Of a stretch of 64,000 bases of DNA, positions 56,201-64,000 are shown in pieces. The translations under genes were made by a program, and so were the position numbers. The notes beneath the pieces were generated by a model. It was given only the letters and a program-made list of their open reading frames with translations, did not search any database and was not told where the DNA came from. Within the stretch, counting starts at the first letter, position 1. Every line of letters starts with the position of its first letter. The DNA comes from Cristatella mucedo (taxonomy: Eukaryota; Bryozoa; Phylactolaemata; Cristatellidae): positions 7,958,001 through 8,022,000 of the forward strand of contig WPIO01000003.1 in NCBI GenBank assembly GCA_009760855.2, given 5' to 3'.

Positions 56201-58390
56201 TCTTGACTACACTTCATTGTAAAATTTTCTCCGAAAGTGGAAGACCAAAACGTCGGGCCGCTGATTGGTCTAGCTGTTAAGGTGCTTGCCCCGACCAAGG
56301 TCTGGCTGAGGTCGTGGGCTCGAGCCCCGAGGCATATGTGAAGCGCCTGAATAGAGATTAAGTTCTCTTGGGCGCTTTATCAATGAATTATATTATATTA
56401 TATTATTGTGGTCCCTCCGGTGGCTTCTGGTGACTACTCTGGCTCGGCCAATCTGCCTTTCCCATATCGCGCGTATGGCAGCCATCTTCAGCAGTCGGTC
56501 CTTATGGGTCGATGTCATGTTCTGGTTGCCTAGGCATCGCGGTTAGCCATGAAGTGCTTCCAATTGTGCTTAGTCAGGTATACCCGAGACAACATTCCCT
56601 CATTCCAAGTATACAGGTGATCTTTCCATTGCTCCAGCCTTGTTTGTAAACCAGTAGCAGAATACCTTAAGCCGAGTCGCTGTGCTCCTTAGCTTTCGGC
56701 TCCTTAGCTTTCGGCTTTTAGCATTTCTTGCAGACTCACCGGTTAGTGACCGATCGACCAGAAAGAGGAAATATAACAGATCGGAAAGTGGCAAGAATCT
56801 CGAAGGCTCTCCTGCTAAGTAAAAAAACAACTTGCATGCTAATCTTTATTAAGGCTCCATCCTGAAAAGGTACAAATACTTAAAATATACGCAGCAAATT
56901 TTATGCCCCGAAATGGTTAAAGTTTGGCGATTTCTATATACCTCACGGTAACCTTGCCTAAATGTGCCTACACGGTATGATTAATCATTTTAATTGCTAA
57001 CGATGGCACTCCTTAGCCGTTAAGCAGCTTGAAGCCCAAACAGTATCGGAATATGTATGGCTGCTCCCTGCCTGACACTCACACTCAAAGCAGAGAAAGT
57101 CAAATGAATGAATGAAAGATGAAGTCTATATTATATCAGAGACTTGACAAGAATAGCATTATACTGGTCTACACAAGAGACTGTGAAACTTGTGTGTGTG
57201 TCATTACCATCTTCCGTCCTCCCAACGGGCGTAGTCTTTGAGGAGTCACAGCCGTGATGGCACACTAGGTAAGGCGGTTGCTTTCACGACCTCGGTCATG
57301 AGTTCAATTCCTGCGGCGGCGATCCTTTATCGCCACTGCAAGCTGTGGTGATAGCCGTAAAGGCTCTTCTGTCGCTATACAAAAAGAGGCTGTTTAATCA
57401 GCTAGGATTTATTTATTTTATTTAGAGACGAAGACACATTACATTACCAGCTCTTTAAAAAAGTATTTAGCCCACTTGAACCACACAACTGACCGCAGCA
57501 ACTGCCTCGGCACAAATCTTTGCTATTGTGGAACCATTCTCTAGATAAGTTTGACAAGCCAATGCAAAAGTGTGCCATTGGCACTCAGCTATTGGACTGG
57601 CTACATGAAGTGCCATTTTCTGCAAATACTAACTCAAACGAGTCTGAACTCTAAAACCAATTTATCTTCTAAATATTCCAATTGACGGTCGGAGACGAAT
57701 GACAGCATTCGTTTTTTTTGCAAACAAGCAAATCGAGCACACGAAACGCGACGAAGCAACTTTCATACCCGGCTCAGTCTTGACACGGCTAGCTGCACAC
57801 ATCCTTTGTATTCTTCTGGACTTTTCTTGACGAGGGCTTCGATCAAGCTGACAGCAGACGTCACGACCCCCTACATACATACACACACGGCACAAAGAAG
57901 CATTGCTGCTGCAAACGTTGCTGCGTGCATGAGCACGGGCAGGGTGGGGGAGGAGCTGGAGGTATTCACCATGTGCTGGTCGTTAAGCAGGTGCACGACT
58001 CGCGAAGCCCACTCGCCCATCATTATGACATCGGGCGACGTCCGGATGAGCTTGAGCAGCGTCAGAGCAGCACTCTGCTTGACCGGTTCAATCGTGTCAC
58101 TGAGCAACAAGCAAAGCACCGATGAGCTCGTCTGCACAAAGAGCCAGAGCTTCAGAGCAAGAGGTCAACGAAGCTATACACAAATATGCTAATTACCCCG
58201 ACACAAGAAGTCTCGGTATGTCCGTCGAAAGAGCCTCGGCCATATCTCGGCTACCGACATTAGCCACGCATTGTAATGCCAGACAGACGTGCACTGGGTT
58301 CCGCGCCTGCAGGTCATTCTTGATAGCTTGAATGACCAGCTTCATCAAGTCATTTGTGGCCCCAATGAGGACGGATATAAAGAGGTAACC
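47159..58390 (-). CDS. AP2A: AP-2 complex subunit alpha (16 exons found)
   Basis: The alpha-adaptin of the plasma-membrane clathrin adaptor AP-2 selects cargo, binds phosphoinositides and recruits endocytic accessory proteins through its C-terminal appendage. Sixteen exons totalling 2478 bp (826 codons) join with perfect phase consistency and align along mammalian AP2A1/AP2A2 from about residue 94 to residue 919. This covers the helical trunk, hinge and appendage. With ~93 N-terminal and ~20 C-terminal residues unaccounted for, the length would be about 939, as in mammals. The missing N terminus would hold the start codon and the Lys-rich phosphoinositide site; no match was found up to 64000. 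Its introns host LINE and SINE copies. No sign of pseudogenisation. Confidence 0.95.
47495..47564 (-). CDS. AP2A: AP-2 alpha exon, residues ~851-874
   Basis: [20 protein letters not shown], then SSK. Acceptor CCTGTTTTCTTGCAG, donor AAG|GTCAGT. The preceding intron is 3.35 kb and contains two plus-strand LINE-A pieces. Confidence 0.93.
47566..49193. other. Part of an AP-2 alpha intron without recognised elements
   Basis: No repeat or exon recognised on either strand. Open frames near 48230-48470 overlap in antiparallel fashion and match nothing. Confidence 0.5.
49194..50330 (+). pseudogene. LINE-A 3' portion with internal duplication
   Basis: The frame 49194-49691 is open for 165 codons: [61 protein letters not shown] and then a stop. 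ORF2 continues in other frames to APKAWNSIP and is followed by 3' UTR, stem-loop and (ATT)n. The first ~100 bp ([31 protein letters not shown]) duplicate the segment 220 bp further on. It lies in an AP-2 alpha intron, opposite to the gene. Confidence 0.9.
50331..50850 (+). pseudogene. LINE-A ORF2 fragment, older copy
   Basis: Immediately after the tail of the preceding copy, broken frames resemble [22 protein letters not shown] and the [15 protein letters not shown] region. No 3' UTR or tail, so this is a fragment into whose 5' side the other copy may have inserted. Confidence 0.65.
50915..51158 (-). CDS. AP2A: AP-2 alpha exon, appendage, residues ~770-851
   Basis: [30 protein letters not shown], then [10 protein letters not shown]. 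The Trp in QRWKQL is the residue that, in mammals, forms the platform site for DPF/DPW and FxDxF motifs. Donor CT|GTGAGT. Confidence 0.94.
51159..51375 (-). other. AP2A: U12-type AT-AC intron in AP-2 alpha
   Basis: On the minus strand the intron starts ATATCCTTTT, identical to the U12 AT-AC donor consensus, and ends TTTTTGTAC. TTCCTTAT lies about 15 bases before the end, matching the core of the U12 branch consensus TCCTTRAY. Splicing here gives DLSN|Q|LNIQ, which aligns without gaps to the vertebrate protein. The only nearby GT-AG pairing (CTCA|GTAACC to GTACAG) shifts the frame into a stop. Confidence 0.85.
51376..51548 (-). CDS. AP2A: AP-2 alpha exon, appendage beta-sandwich
   Basis: [37 protein letters not shown], ending CPGDLSN. 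Acceptor TTCATTTTAG. The downstream splice site is AACC|ATATCCTTTT, an AT-AC type donor (see the intron entry). Confidence 0.94.
51637..51815 (-). CDS. AP2A: AP-2 alpha exon, hinge with DLLGL
   Basis: Ala/Ser-rich hinge with ETDLLGL at the place where vertebrates have ADLLGL, then TLVDLF and EEGFLR leading into the appendage. Acceptor ACTATTTGTAG, donor AG|GTTCGT. Overall hinge length close to that of vertebrates. Confidence 0.9.
51816..53347. other. AP-2 alpha intron, no element recognised
   Basis: 1.5-kb intron between hinge exons. A direct repeat AACCTGAACAATCAATGAGC / AACCTGAACGATCAATGAGC occurs at 52202-52245. Open frames such as 52657-52839 show no similarity. Confidence 0.5.
53348..53518 (-). 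CDS. AP2A: AP-2 alpha exon, trunk end and start of hinge
   Basis: [20 protein letters not shown] is the conserved end of the trunk. The following [20 protein letters not shown] is the low-complexity hinge and does not align with vertebrates. Donor GAG|GTCAGT opens a 1.5-kb intron. Confidence 0.93.
53662..53763 (-). CDS. AP2A: AP-2 alpha exon, residues ~562-595
   Basis: [20 protein letters not shown], then [14 protein letters not shown]. The acceptor (TATTATCATCATAG) has a weak pyrimidine tract, but the frame and alignment fix it. Donor CTG|GTCAGT. Confidence 0.94.
54189..54318 (-). CDS. AP2A: AP-2 alpha exon, residues ~518-561
   Basis: [20 protein letters not shown], then [20 protein letters not shown]. 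Acceptor TTTTCTGTTTGCAG, donor GAG|GTAGGC. Confidence 0.96.
54454..54551 (-). CDS. AP2A: AP-2 alpha exon, residues ~486-518
   Basis: [32 protein letters not shown]. Acceptor CTTGTGCAG, donor AG|GTTTGT. Confidence 0.96.
54808..54990 (-). CDS. AP2A: AP-2 alpha exon, residues ~425-485
   Basis: [40 protein letters not shown] and AKTVFE. Acceptor TTTATCTGCAG, donor GAG|GTATTG. The most conserved stretch of the trunk. Confidence 0.97.
55153..55290 (-). CDS. AP2A: AP-2 alpha exon, residues ~379-424
   Basis: [20 protein letters not shown], then [14 protein letters not shown]. Acceptor TTCTCTATTCAG, donor ATG|GTAAGC. Confidence 0.96.
55426..55522 (-). CDS. AP2A: AP-2 alpha exon, residues ~346-378
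   Basis: [20 protein letters not shown] followed by [12 protein letters not shown]. Acceptor CTGTTTTGATTAG, donor AAG|GTAAGA. Confidence 0.96.
55610..55941 (-). CDS. AP2A: AP-2 alpha exon, residues ~236-346
   Basis: Largest exon found: [20 protein letters not shown], then [12 protein letters not shown] and [20 protein letters not shown], ending [15 protein letters not shown]. The [14 protein letters not shown] stretch is nearly invariant in alpha-adaptins. Acceptor TTGGCTTGTAG, donor AG|GTTCTT. Confidence 0.96.
56262..56408 (+). mobile_element. SINE-B copy
   Basis: Head GATTGGTCTAGCTGTTAAGG with GGGCTCGAGCCC box B, then AAGCGCCTGAATAGAGATTA, GTTCTCTTGGGCGCTTTATC and a tail of TTATATTATATTATT. 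Of the three copies, its terminus is closest to LINE-A. Located in the 1.8-kb AP-2 alpha intron, opposite to the gene. Confidence 0.87.
56409..57114. other. AP-2 alpha intron, no element recognised
   Basis: A short tandem duplication (GCTCCTTAGCTTTCG, twice) is seen at 56689-56720; otherwise nothing. Confidence 0.5.
57115..57247 (+). mobile_element. LINE-B related fragment
   Basis: AGAGACTTGACAAGAATAGC then ATTATACTGGTCTACAC matches 44125-44170 (AGAGACTTGACAAGCACAGC, AGTATACTGGTCTATAC). The segment ends near TTTGAGGAGTCACAG, resembling the LINE-B terminus, just where SINE-A begins. Confidence 0.55.
57248..57430 (+). mobile_element. SINE-A copy
   Basis: Head GTGATGGCACACTAGGTAAG, body GGCGATCCTTTATCGCCACT and tail CTATACAAAAAGAGGCTG followed by TTTATTTATTT. 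About ten bases are missing before box B (GAGTTCAATTCC). Inside an AP-2 alpha intron. Confidence 0.88.
57769..57870 (-). CDS. AP2A: AP-2 alpha exon, residues ~202-235
   Basis: 34 codons, [20 protein letters not shown] to AVSRLSR. Acceptor TGTATGTATGTAG, donor CGG|GTATGA. More variable than neighbouring exons, as in other animals. Confidence 0.92.
57970..58099 (-). CDS. AP2A: AP-2 alpha exon, residues ~158-201
   Basis: Contains [18 protein letters not shown] and [13 protein letters not shown], hallmarks of the adaptin trunk. Acceptor TTGCTCAG, donor ATG|GTGAAT. Confidence 0.95.
58197..58390 (-). CDS. AP2A: AP-2 alpha exon, trunk residues ~94-158
   Basis: Acceptor TGTCTCTTTTCAG, first residues [18 protein letters not shown], including [11 protein letters not shown] and GSRDMAEAL. 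Donor GG|GTAATT splits a Gly codon. This is the first exon recognised; its intron 5' of here exceeds 5.6 kb. Confidence 0.93.
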
Positions 58391-58659
58391 CTGAAAAGAG
58401 ACATCCATTATATAACTTGTACTAAAATATGTAGCACTAGGTCAAGTGACACTTACGATTGCTCCATGAATGCCTGCTCTGGCTTGTTATGTGTCAAGGA
58501 TACAGCACAGTGATTCATAATAATGAGTGATTAAAGGACACCAGGACCAACATTGATGAGGTCAATGATGCATTGACTAACAGCCGCCCTTTCATCATTG
58601 CTATACACTATAAGTTCGACAGCATATACAAATAAACTAGAGTAGCCGATTCAAAAACC

Positions 58660-58735
58660 TCATTCGTATTAGCACCAGAATAGCCTTGGCGGCTACCATT
58701 CTGCTTGCAATAGGCAACTAAGGATCAAATCTAGG
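58660..58735 (-). mobile_element. SINE-A fragment
   Basis: Reverse complement of the SINE-A body (ATAGCCTTGGCGGCTACCAT to AACTAAGGATCAAA). Abuts the 5' end of the LINE-A copy. Confidence 0.5.
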
Positions 58736-59582
58736 TGTCATAATCCAAAACGACCTCTCGTTAGACGACCATATCAGCTCCACAGTCAAATCTGCCTATT
58801 TTCAGCTTCATAACATTGCTAAAATTCGGGCTTGTTAAGATAAAGATACCACGTCCAAGTTGGTCCATGCATTCGTGACATCCTGTCTCGACTTCTGCAA
58901 CTCACTGCTTATTGGTCTACCAGCATGTGCGATCAGGCGATTGCAGCTGGTGCAAAACTCGGCAGCTAGACTTGTCTGCCGTGAGCGTCGCAGTTGCCTC
59001 ATTACTCCACTTCTCGCCGACCTGCACTGGCTACCAGTCAAGCAACGGATTGACTTCAAGGTTTTGTCGCTCACTTTTAGGTCCCTTCATTCTATGGCTC
59101 CAGTCTATCTTTCAGATATACTACCCCATCAGGCCAAGCATCGTACCACCCACTTCTCGGAATCCAACAGTCTAGAAATACCTCGTACAAACCTTAAATC
59201 CTTTGGAGATTGTGCATTTAGTTCATATGCTCCCGAAGCCTGGAATTCCCTCCCGACCTGCGTCAGAACATCCCCTGACCTGACCACATTTAAAAGGAAC
59301 CTAAAAACACCTATTTAGGACAGCATTTAGTGGGTCCCTGTGATTCGTCCTTGATGTGCTTATGCGTGCTGACACTGTGCATGCTGCCACTAACCACATT
59401 TGCATGCTGACCCTGTGCATGTCACCCCTAACCATATTATTCATTTTGTTTGTTTTTCAAGCATGATTTTACTTACCATTCAATTGCATTTCACTTTACA
59501 GCAAATGTAAAGCGCCTAGAGAGAGATTAAGTTCTCTGAGGGCACTTTATCAAGTGAATTATTATTATTATTATTATTATTA
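58727..59582 (+). pseudogene. LINE-A 3' portion, well preserved
   Basis: A 152-codon open frame (58860-59318) reads [96 protein letters not shown] and EAWNSLPTCVRTSPDLTTFK, reaching the natural ORF2 end. Then 3' UTR, terminal stem-loop and a ~30-bp ATT repeat at 59556-59582. This is the best reference for the LINE-A C terminus. 5'-truncated; inactive. Confidence 0.92.
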
Positions 59583-60819
59583 AGGATTGTCTTTTGTAGG
59601 ACTCAAAAACGTACGACCTGGATCGTGAACTTCGAGCACTTCACTCATTGTAAGGTTCCCAGGCAAGTATAGCTCTCTAAGTGGAGTCTGTTGCCTGATG
59701 GCCCAATGCTCCTAAGGAATGCTAATATTACCTGATTCAGAACACACCTGCTTCCCCAGAGGTGTCTGAACCAGGGGCAAAATATTTTTAGGGCAAAAAG
59801 CATGTTTGGTGGCTCCTCTCTTACTGGGGAGGGGGGTCACACATCGTCACGGCTTACTTTGATTTGGTGTGAAAAACAGTTCCTTGTGATTAGCATGTTC
59901 AATGGCCAGTTTTGTGAACTCGTGCAAGAAACCACCAATATTGAGCTGCATACTCCCTGTGAGCTCTTATATATTCCTGCGACCAGCACATGAGCTTGCA
60001 TCCACACTCACGACCGACAGTGGGTATATAAGGAAGGCAAAAAAGTCGAATTCTTCAAATTTGTGTGTACCTTCATGCAAAGGCTTGCTAAGCTTGAGAT
60101 AGCGACAGAGAAATACACCTTAAACTAAAACCATAACAACCAGTAATGTCAGAATGTTGCTTAAGAAACAACTAGAAAAACATGGCTTGTCTTGTCTCCA
60201 ACGATATAAAACTGAGAATCAGATAGCACTGAAGAATATTCTGGATCTGTGATTCCTATAGTTATGAAAGCAAATAAGTGCAGGACTATAGACCCTTAGT
60301 CTTCTGAAGAGACTGGATTTTGAGGTTGGTGTCGTTTGCTGGCCAAGGAAATAATACCTTGAATTTCAAATCCTGTTTGAACCAGTGACAACGATGATAT
60401 AGCAAAGGCTCTATCTAAGAGATCCAATATTGTCTTTAAAGTTTGCAGCAGATCCACGAAACCTAATACCTTGGATAAAACTTAAACTGTCCTTGTATGC
60501 TCGATTCTACATAGGCATGATTTATTCTTGTTTTTTCATGCCACATCCGGTGTAAGAAAAGGCAGTATCACATACCAAATCCTTATATTCACTAATAACG
60601 TGAAGCCTTAGGGCGAGACACCAGAATCAAATGTAGAACATCATTACCACATGCAAAAAAGAGGAAGTTTCACCAACTGTGCATTCCAAATATTGAGCCA
60701 ACATTTATCAACCCACCGTTCTAGCATACTGCCAAAAAAGCCTCATGCCACTGTTACTAAGAGCTGAATATGGCGTACGCACGCATGCGTGCGCACACAC
60801 ATACACACGCACACACACA

Positions 60820-60894
<75 letters not shown>

Positions 60895-61813
60895 GATCAC
60901 TCTTCACTCCGACCTATGATTCCAGCTCACGTGTGCCCCAGCAAGTTTCAACACCAAAATTACTTGGCATGCATCGCCGAAACTGAACATTGCCAGCCAT
61001 GCTAATAGTTCAGGCGCTGCATTGAATTGGCGCCATCCCACCAAAAAAGAATGTCAGCAGACCACCGTCTGTCAAATCAAACCCAAAGTTTCCTCAGTTA
61101 GTGCATCTGAACCACATCGGCTTGTTAAATAGCCCATACAAAGAACACAAGCAAAAACGAACAAAACAAGCTCGATTTCACAGGTAATAACCTCTAACGC
61201 CAATAGGCCTTTCCAATACACAAGCACCTAACTAGCATCTCTTCACGAACACGAAAACAATTGCCAGCTAAACAGTCGGCAGCCGAGGTCAAACGAGAAA
61301 CACGAGTGATCCCCCTCTGGGAGGAAGATTAGAACTCAGCCTTACTGCGGACCACCTTTACGCTGGCCGGAGGTCAAGGAAGCATCAGCCGCCCGAAACA
61401 GAGAGCTTAAGCAACTCGTGCGCGTACAGCCCGCTGCCCTCATGTTGAGGTCAAACAGCCCAGTCCGGGGCCACTTGAAAAAGACAAGTGAACTGTGACT
61501 TGTAATTACAGTACGGCCCGCCAGAGCACGGTCTACATTCGGCCAATAAAAGCAACAAGAGCCACTGAACAAGACAGTCAAGGACGACAGGGAAGATCGA
61601 GGCCGTGCATCTGAGAAAGGGAATGCGTGCTCGATAAGCGCCTCGAGAAAAAAAGAGGACGGAGAGCAATCAACATGTGGCACAATGCTCCTGTGGCATC
61701 TACATGAGATGGGTGCAACATACCACAAACGAACCAAAAAAAGAAGGGAGAAACCGGCAAGTCCAAGAAAGAGTCTTCCATCTCGCCTGGTGCTCTGCTT
61801 CTACACCACTGCA
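59583..61813. other. No gene recognised; (CA)n at 60796-60892
   Basis: Likely intron of AP-2 alpha. A CA microsatellite of about 90 bp occupies 60796-60892. The missing N-terminal AP-2 alpha exons were looked for here on the minus strand and not found. Confidence 0.5.
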
Positions 61814-61948
61814 GGAGTTCATTTCTGATTTCGGTTAGATAATTTGCTATATATTGTCAATTATTGCAGATATAAATTTCAAAGACGCTTGATGACATGC
61901 ATAACAAAACGAGCCGAGATTTTCGAGCCGAAATCAGAAATGAACTCC
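61814..61948. mobile_element. 135-bp inverted-repeat element (MITE-like)
   Basis: Perfect 20-bp inverted repeats: GGAGTTCATTTCTGATTTCG at 61814-61833 and CGAAATCAGAAATGAACTCC at 61929-61948. An AT-rich middle lies between them. No convincing target duplication was seen in the flanks, so a MITE is likely but not proven. Confidence 0.65.
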
Positions 61949-63436
61949 AGTACTAGTGTATAGACAGAGCTGAAAGTTCATTTGTAATTTCATCTTGATC
62001 CAGCAAGTAATGGCCAAATTGGGGAATTTACAAGGTACAAAGCTACACTGTAAATGAAGCTGTTTCAAAGTCACAAGCATGTACCTCAACAAGCTACAAA
62101 CATGTATCCCAATGTACCAAGATTTTAACAAGCGGGGGACACAGTTATACATGATGTAGAGATCCAATTTTGCCTTATTTCTGTATATATTGCTTCTGGT
62201 TTACTTCCGGGTTAGACAGAGTTTGCCTAATCCTTTAAAATGCTTTCCTTGTATGCGGAAATCGCCAAAACGCCAGGTCCCATTTCGAACATCAGAGTCT
62301 TTAGAAAGACAGCCTAATCAATCACCCGATTACCGGACCAATCTTCTCAGTATTTTCTCGACATTTACCCATGGAAGCTTACATCACCAATTACATCTAG
62401 CACGGCAGGTCAAGCGCATTGCTGAAGACCAAATCCCATCACCACTCACATAACACTCTTAACAGGGCACAACAAAAGCTCACACACCTGCAGGAAATGC
62501 AGCAGACGGACTGAGGCTCAACGAGCCACACACACTCAGTGTGCACCGATGAGTGAGCACGAACTGGCAGCCCGGGTGCGCCCGGTTGTGGAGTGGCACA
62601 GGTTAGCAAAATGAAGGAGGATCGAGGAAAAACTATCCATACCTCTACGAAATATGGGACTAAAAACAAAAGTAACATGTAACCAAAATTCTTATCGAAC
62701 CCCCAAGCAAAGCGCAGCCGTCGGCAGCCGGTTGGACTGAAGGCAAGCTGGTGCCGACAGCCGCTGGGGGGGGGAGGAGGGAGGGAGGGGCACAGACGGC
62801 AGACTAGCCACAGAGCAGATAGGCAGTGGGCCCTGCTGTCGCCGGGTGAAGGAAGTCGCGCAGGCAAGAGTTGATCCAGGCATCGTCTTGGCTAGGGTGG
62901 GTTAGGGAGGTGCCGGTCGAAAGTCACACACCGAGAGTCATGCAATACGACAGCCAGCAGCAGCAGGAGAAGGACGAATATAGCGTACACTAAACGGACT
63001 GCACGAAATGCTGGCGAGCAGAAAAATCGAGCTGAACAGTCGAGAACCAGCATCGGAGACGAGATGGGCAGCTCCTACGACGACGCGATACTTATAATAC
63101 AGACAAGATCCCAGCCAGGGCAGACCAAGAGCAATGAACGGCCAAGCTGCCGGCCACCTTGGATCAGTGCCTGCTGGCAGGCAAGGCCCCACACTCCTTC
63201 ACATGACCCGAGCCTCTCAAGAGGTGGTTTGCATCATTCATCTCCAACTGCTTCTATGCCAGCAACAGAGAGACAAGTGCCACGGCAGAGAGATGGCCCA
63301 GTGCCCATCTGAACAAGGTCGAGACCTGATCAGATGCCACTAGCAAGCAGCATCAGCACGATCTGAGATGGTTTCGAAAGCCGCCGCCGGCAGATATCGA
63401 ATACGGCACACAGTTTCCCTGCATGACGCGAAAAGT
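61949..63436. other. No gene recognised
   Basis: Includes a G-rich run at 62766-62790. Open frames on both strands at 62439-63343 match no family and no splice partner was seen. Confidence 0.45.
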
Positions 63437-63645
63437 ACAGACTGCAGCCGAGCCCAGTGTCCTTTAGCCCAGGGCTACAGGGAGCCCACTTAATGACCCA
63501 GGTGGCAGGTTCGAGTCCTTCAGCTGGCACTCCTTTATTGCCCGGTTAAGAAGGAGGTGGGTTAGGGTAATGGCCGCCGAGGCTGTTCCGCTGCTTTATA
63601 CAATAAGTGGGGCTATTGAATCAGTCCAACTGCCTTTTTTCTCAT
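63437..63645 (+). mobile_element. SINE-A-related variant
   Basis: Head with box-B-like GGTTCGAGTCC at 63508-63518, a body beginning GGCACTCCTTTATTGCCCGG (compare GGCGATTCTTTATCGCCAC) and a tail CTTTATACAATAAGTGGGGC then TATTGAATCAG, matching the SINE-A tail CTATACAAAAAGAGGC. The head differs more, suggesting a subfamily. Confidence 0.65.
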
Positions 63646-64000
63646 TTTACATAAAAACATAGCTGCAGCTAGCTAGCACACAATTATCTACAGTGAACTG
63701 ATTATAGCTGAAAAGCAGTAGACATGCTGGCAAAGGCTAAGACCTTTTCATGAACAACTTGATATACAAATGACACTCGAATAACACCAGTCAGCCATCG
63801 AGAATGTAAAAGGATAGTGCCGGCCAGCCGGTTCAGGCATCGAAGGCAAGTGCATGCCAGGAGAGGAAATAAGAAAAGTTTTCATTTAAGACAGACCAAC
63901 AAGAGAAATAAGACATGTTTTTTTTTGCATTAAACACACACAAAATTAAGAGGCACGTCCATTTGTGACTCGATAAAAGACACGAGGACTGTGAAAGTTG
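63646..64000. other. No gene recognised
   Basis: Short end segment, non-coding as far as can be seen. Confidence 0.5.

Overview
The window is nuclear DNA of an animal, probably an invertebrate bilaterian. Coding sequence is split by spliceosomal introns, and most of the rest is repeat: tRNA-derived SINEs, decayed CR1/L2-like LINEs, small hAT-like elements, a solo LTR and long microsatellites. Nothing prokaryotic, and no rRNA or CRISPR, was seen. A Rev-erb/E75-like nuclear-receptor domain fits a bilaterian; I cannot name the phylum.

Three gene bodies can be supported. (1) Minus strand, 47159-58390: sixteen phase-consistent exons of the AP-2 clathrin adaptor alpha subunit, about 826 codons. 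The first ~93 residues and a short last exon were not found. One of its introns (51159-51375) has the hallmarks of a U12-type AT-AC intron. (2) Plus strand, about 21805-25704: four or five exons with the ligand-binding domain of a divergent nuclear receptor. No DNA-binding domain was recognised. (3) Plus strand, 31296-31729 and 34688-36165: two related two-exon modules encoding a short helical protein end of unknown function, apparently a tandem duplication.

Layout. 1-11000: SINEs, LINE debris, a degenerate ORF-like region and an hAT-like element. 11000-14800: GC- and CpG-rich DNA with donor-like sites, a candidate promoter/5' exon region. 14800-21800: LINE remnants, SINE-B, a CTG repeat and a three-layer nested insertion. 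21800-25704: the receptor. 25700-31300: LINE remnants. 31300-36165: the duplicated modules, with LINE pieces and an 82-bp hairpin. 36574-37802: a solo LTR. 38160-41210: the longest LINE copy. 42000-47000: LINE fragments and long GA and CA repeats. 47159-58390: AP-2 alpha. 58400-64000: its probable upstream intron, with a LINE, a CA repeat, a small inverted-repeat element and a SINE.

The recurrent LINE family (LINE-A) and one SINE family (SINE-B) share a 3' stem-loop tail, which suggests that the SINE uses the LINE machinery. Many features are tail-only or 5'-truncated insertions of this pair.
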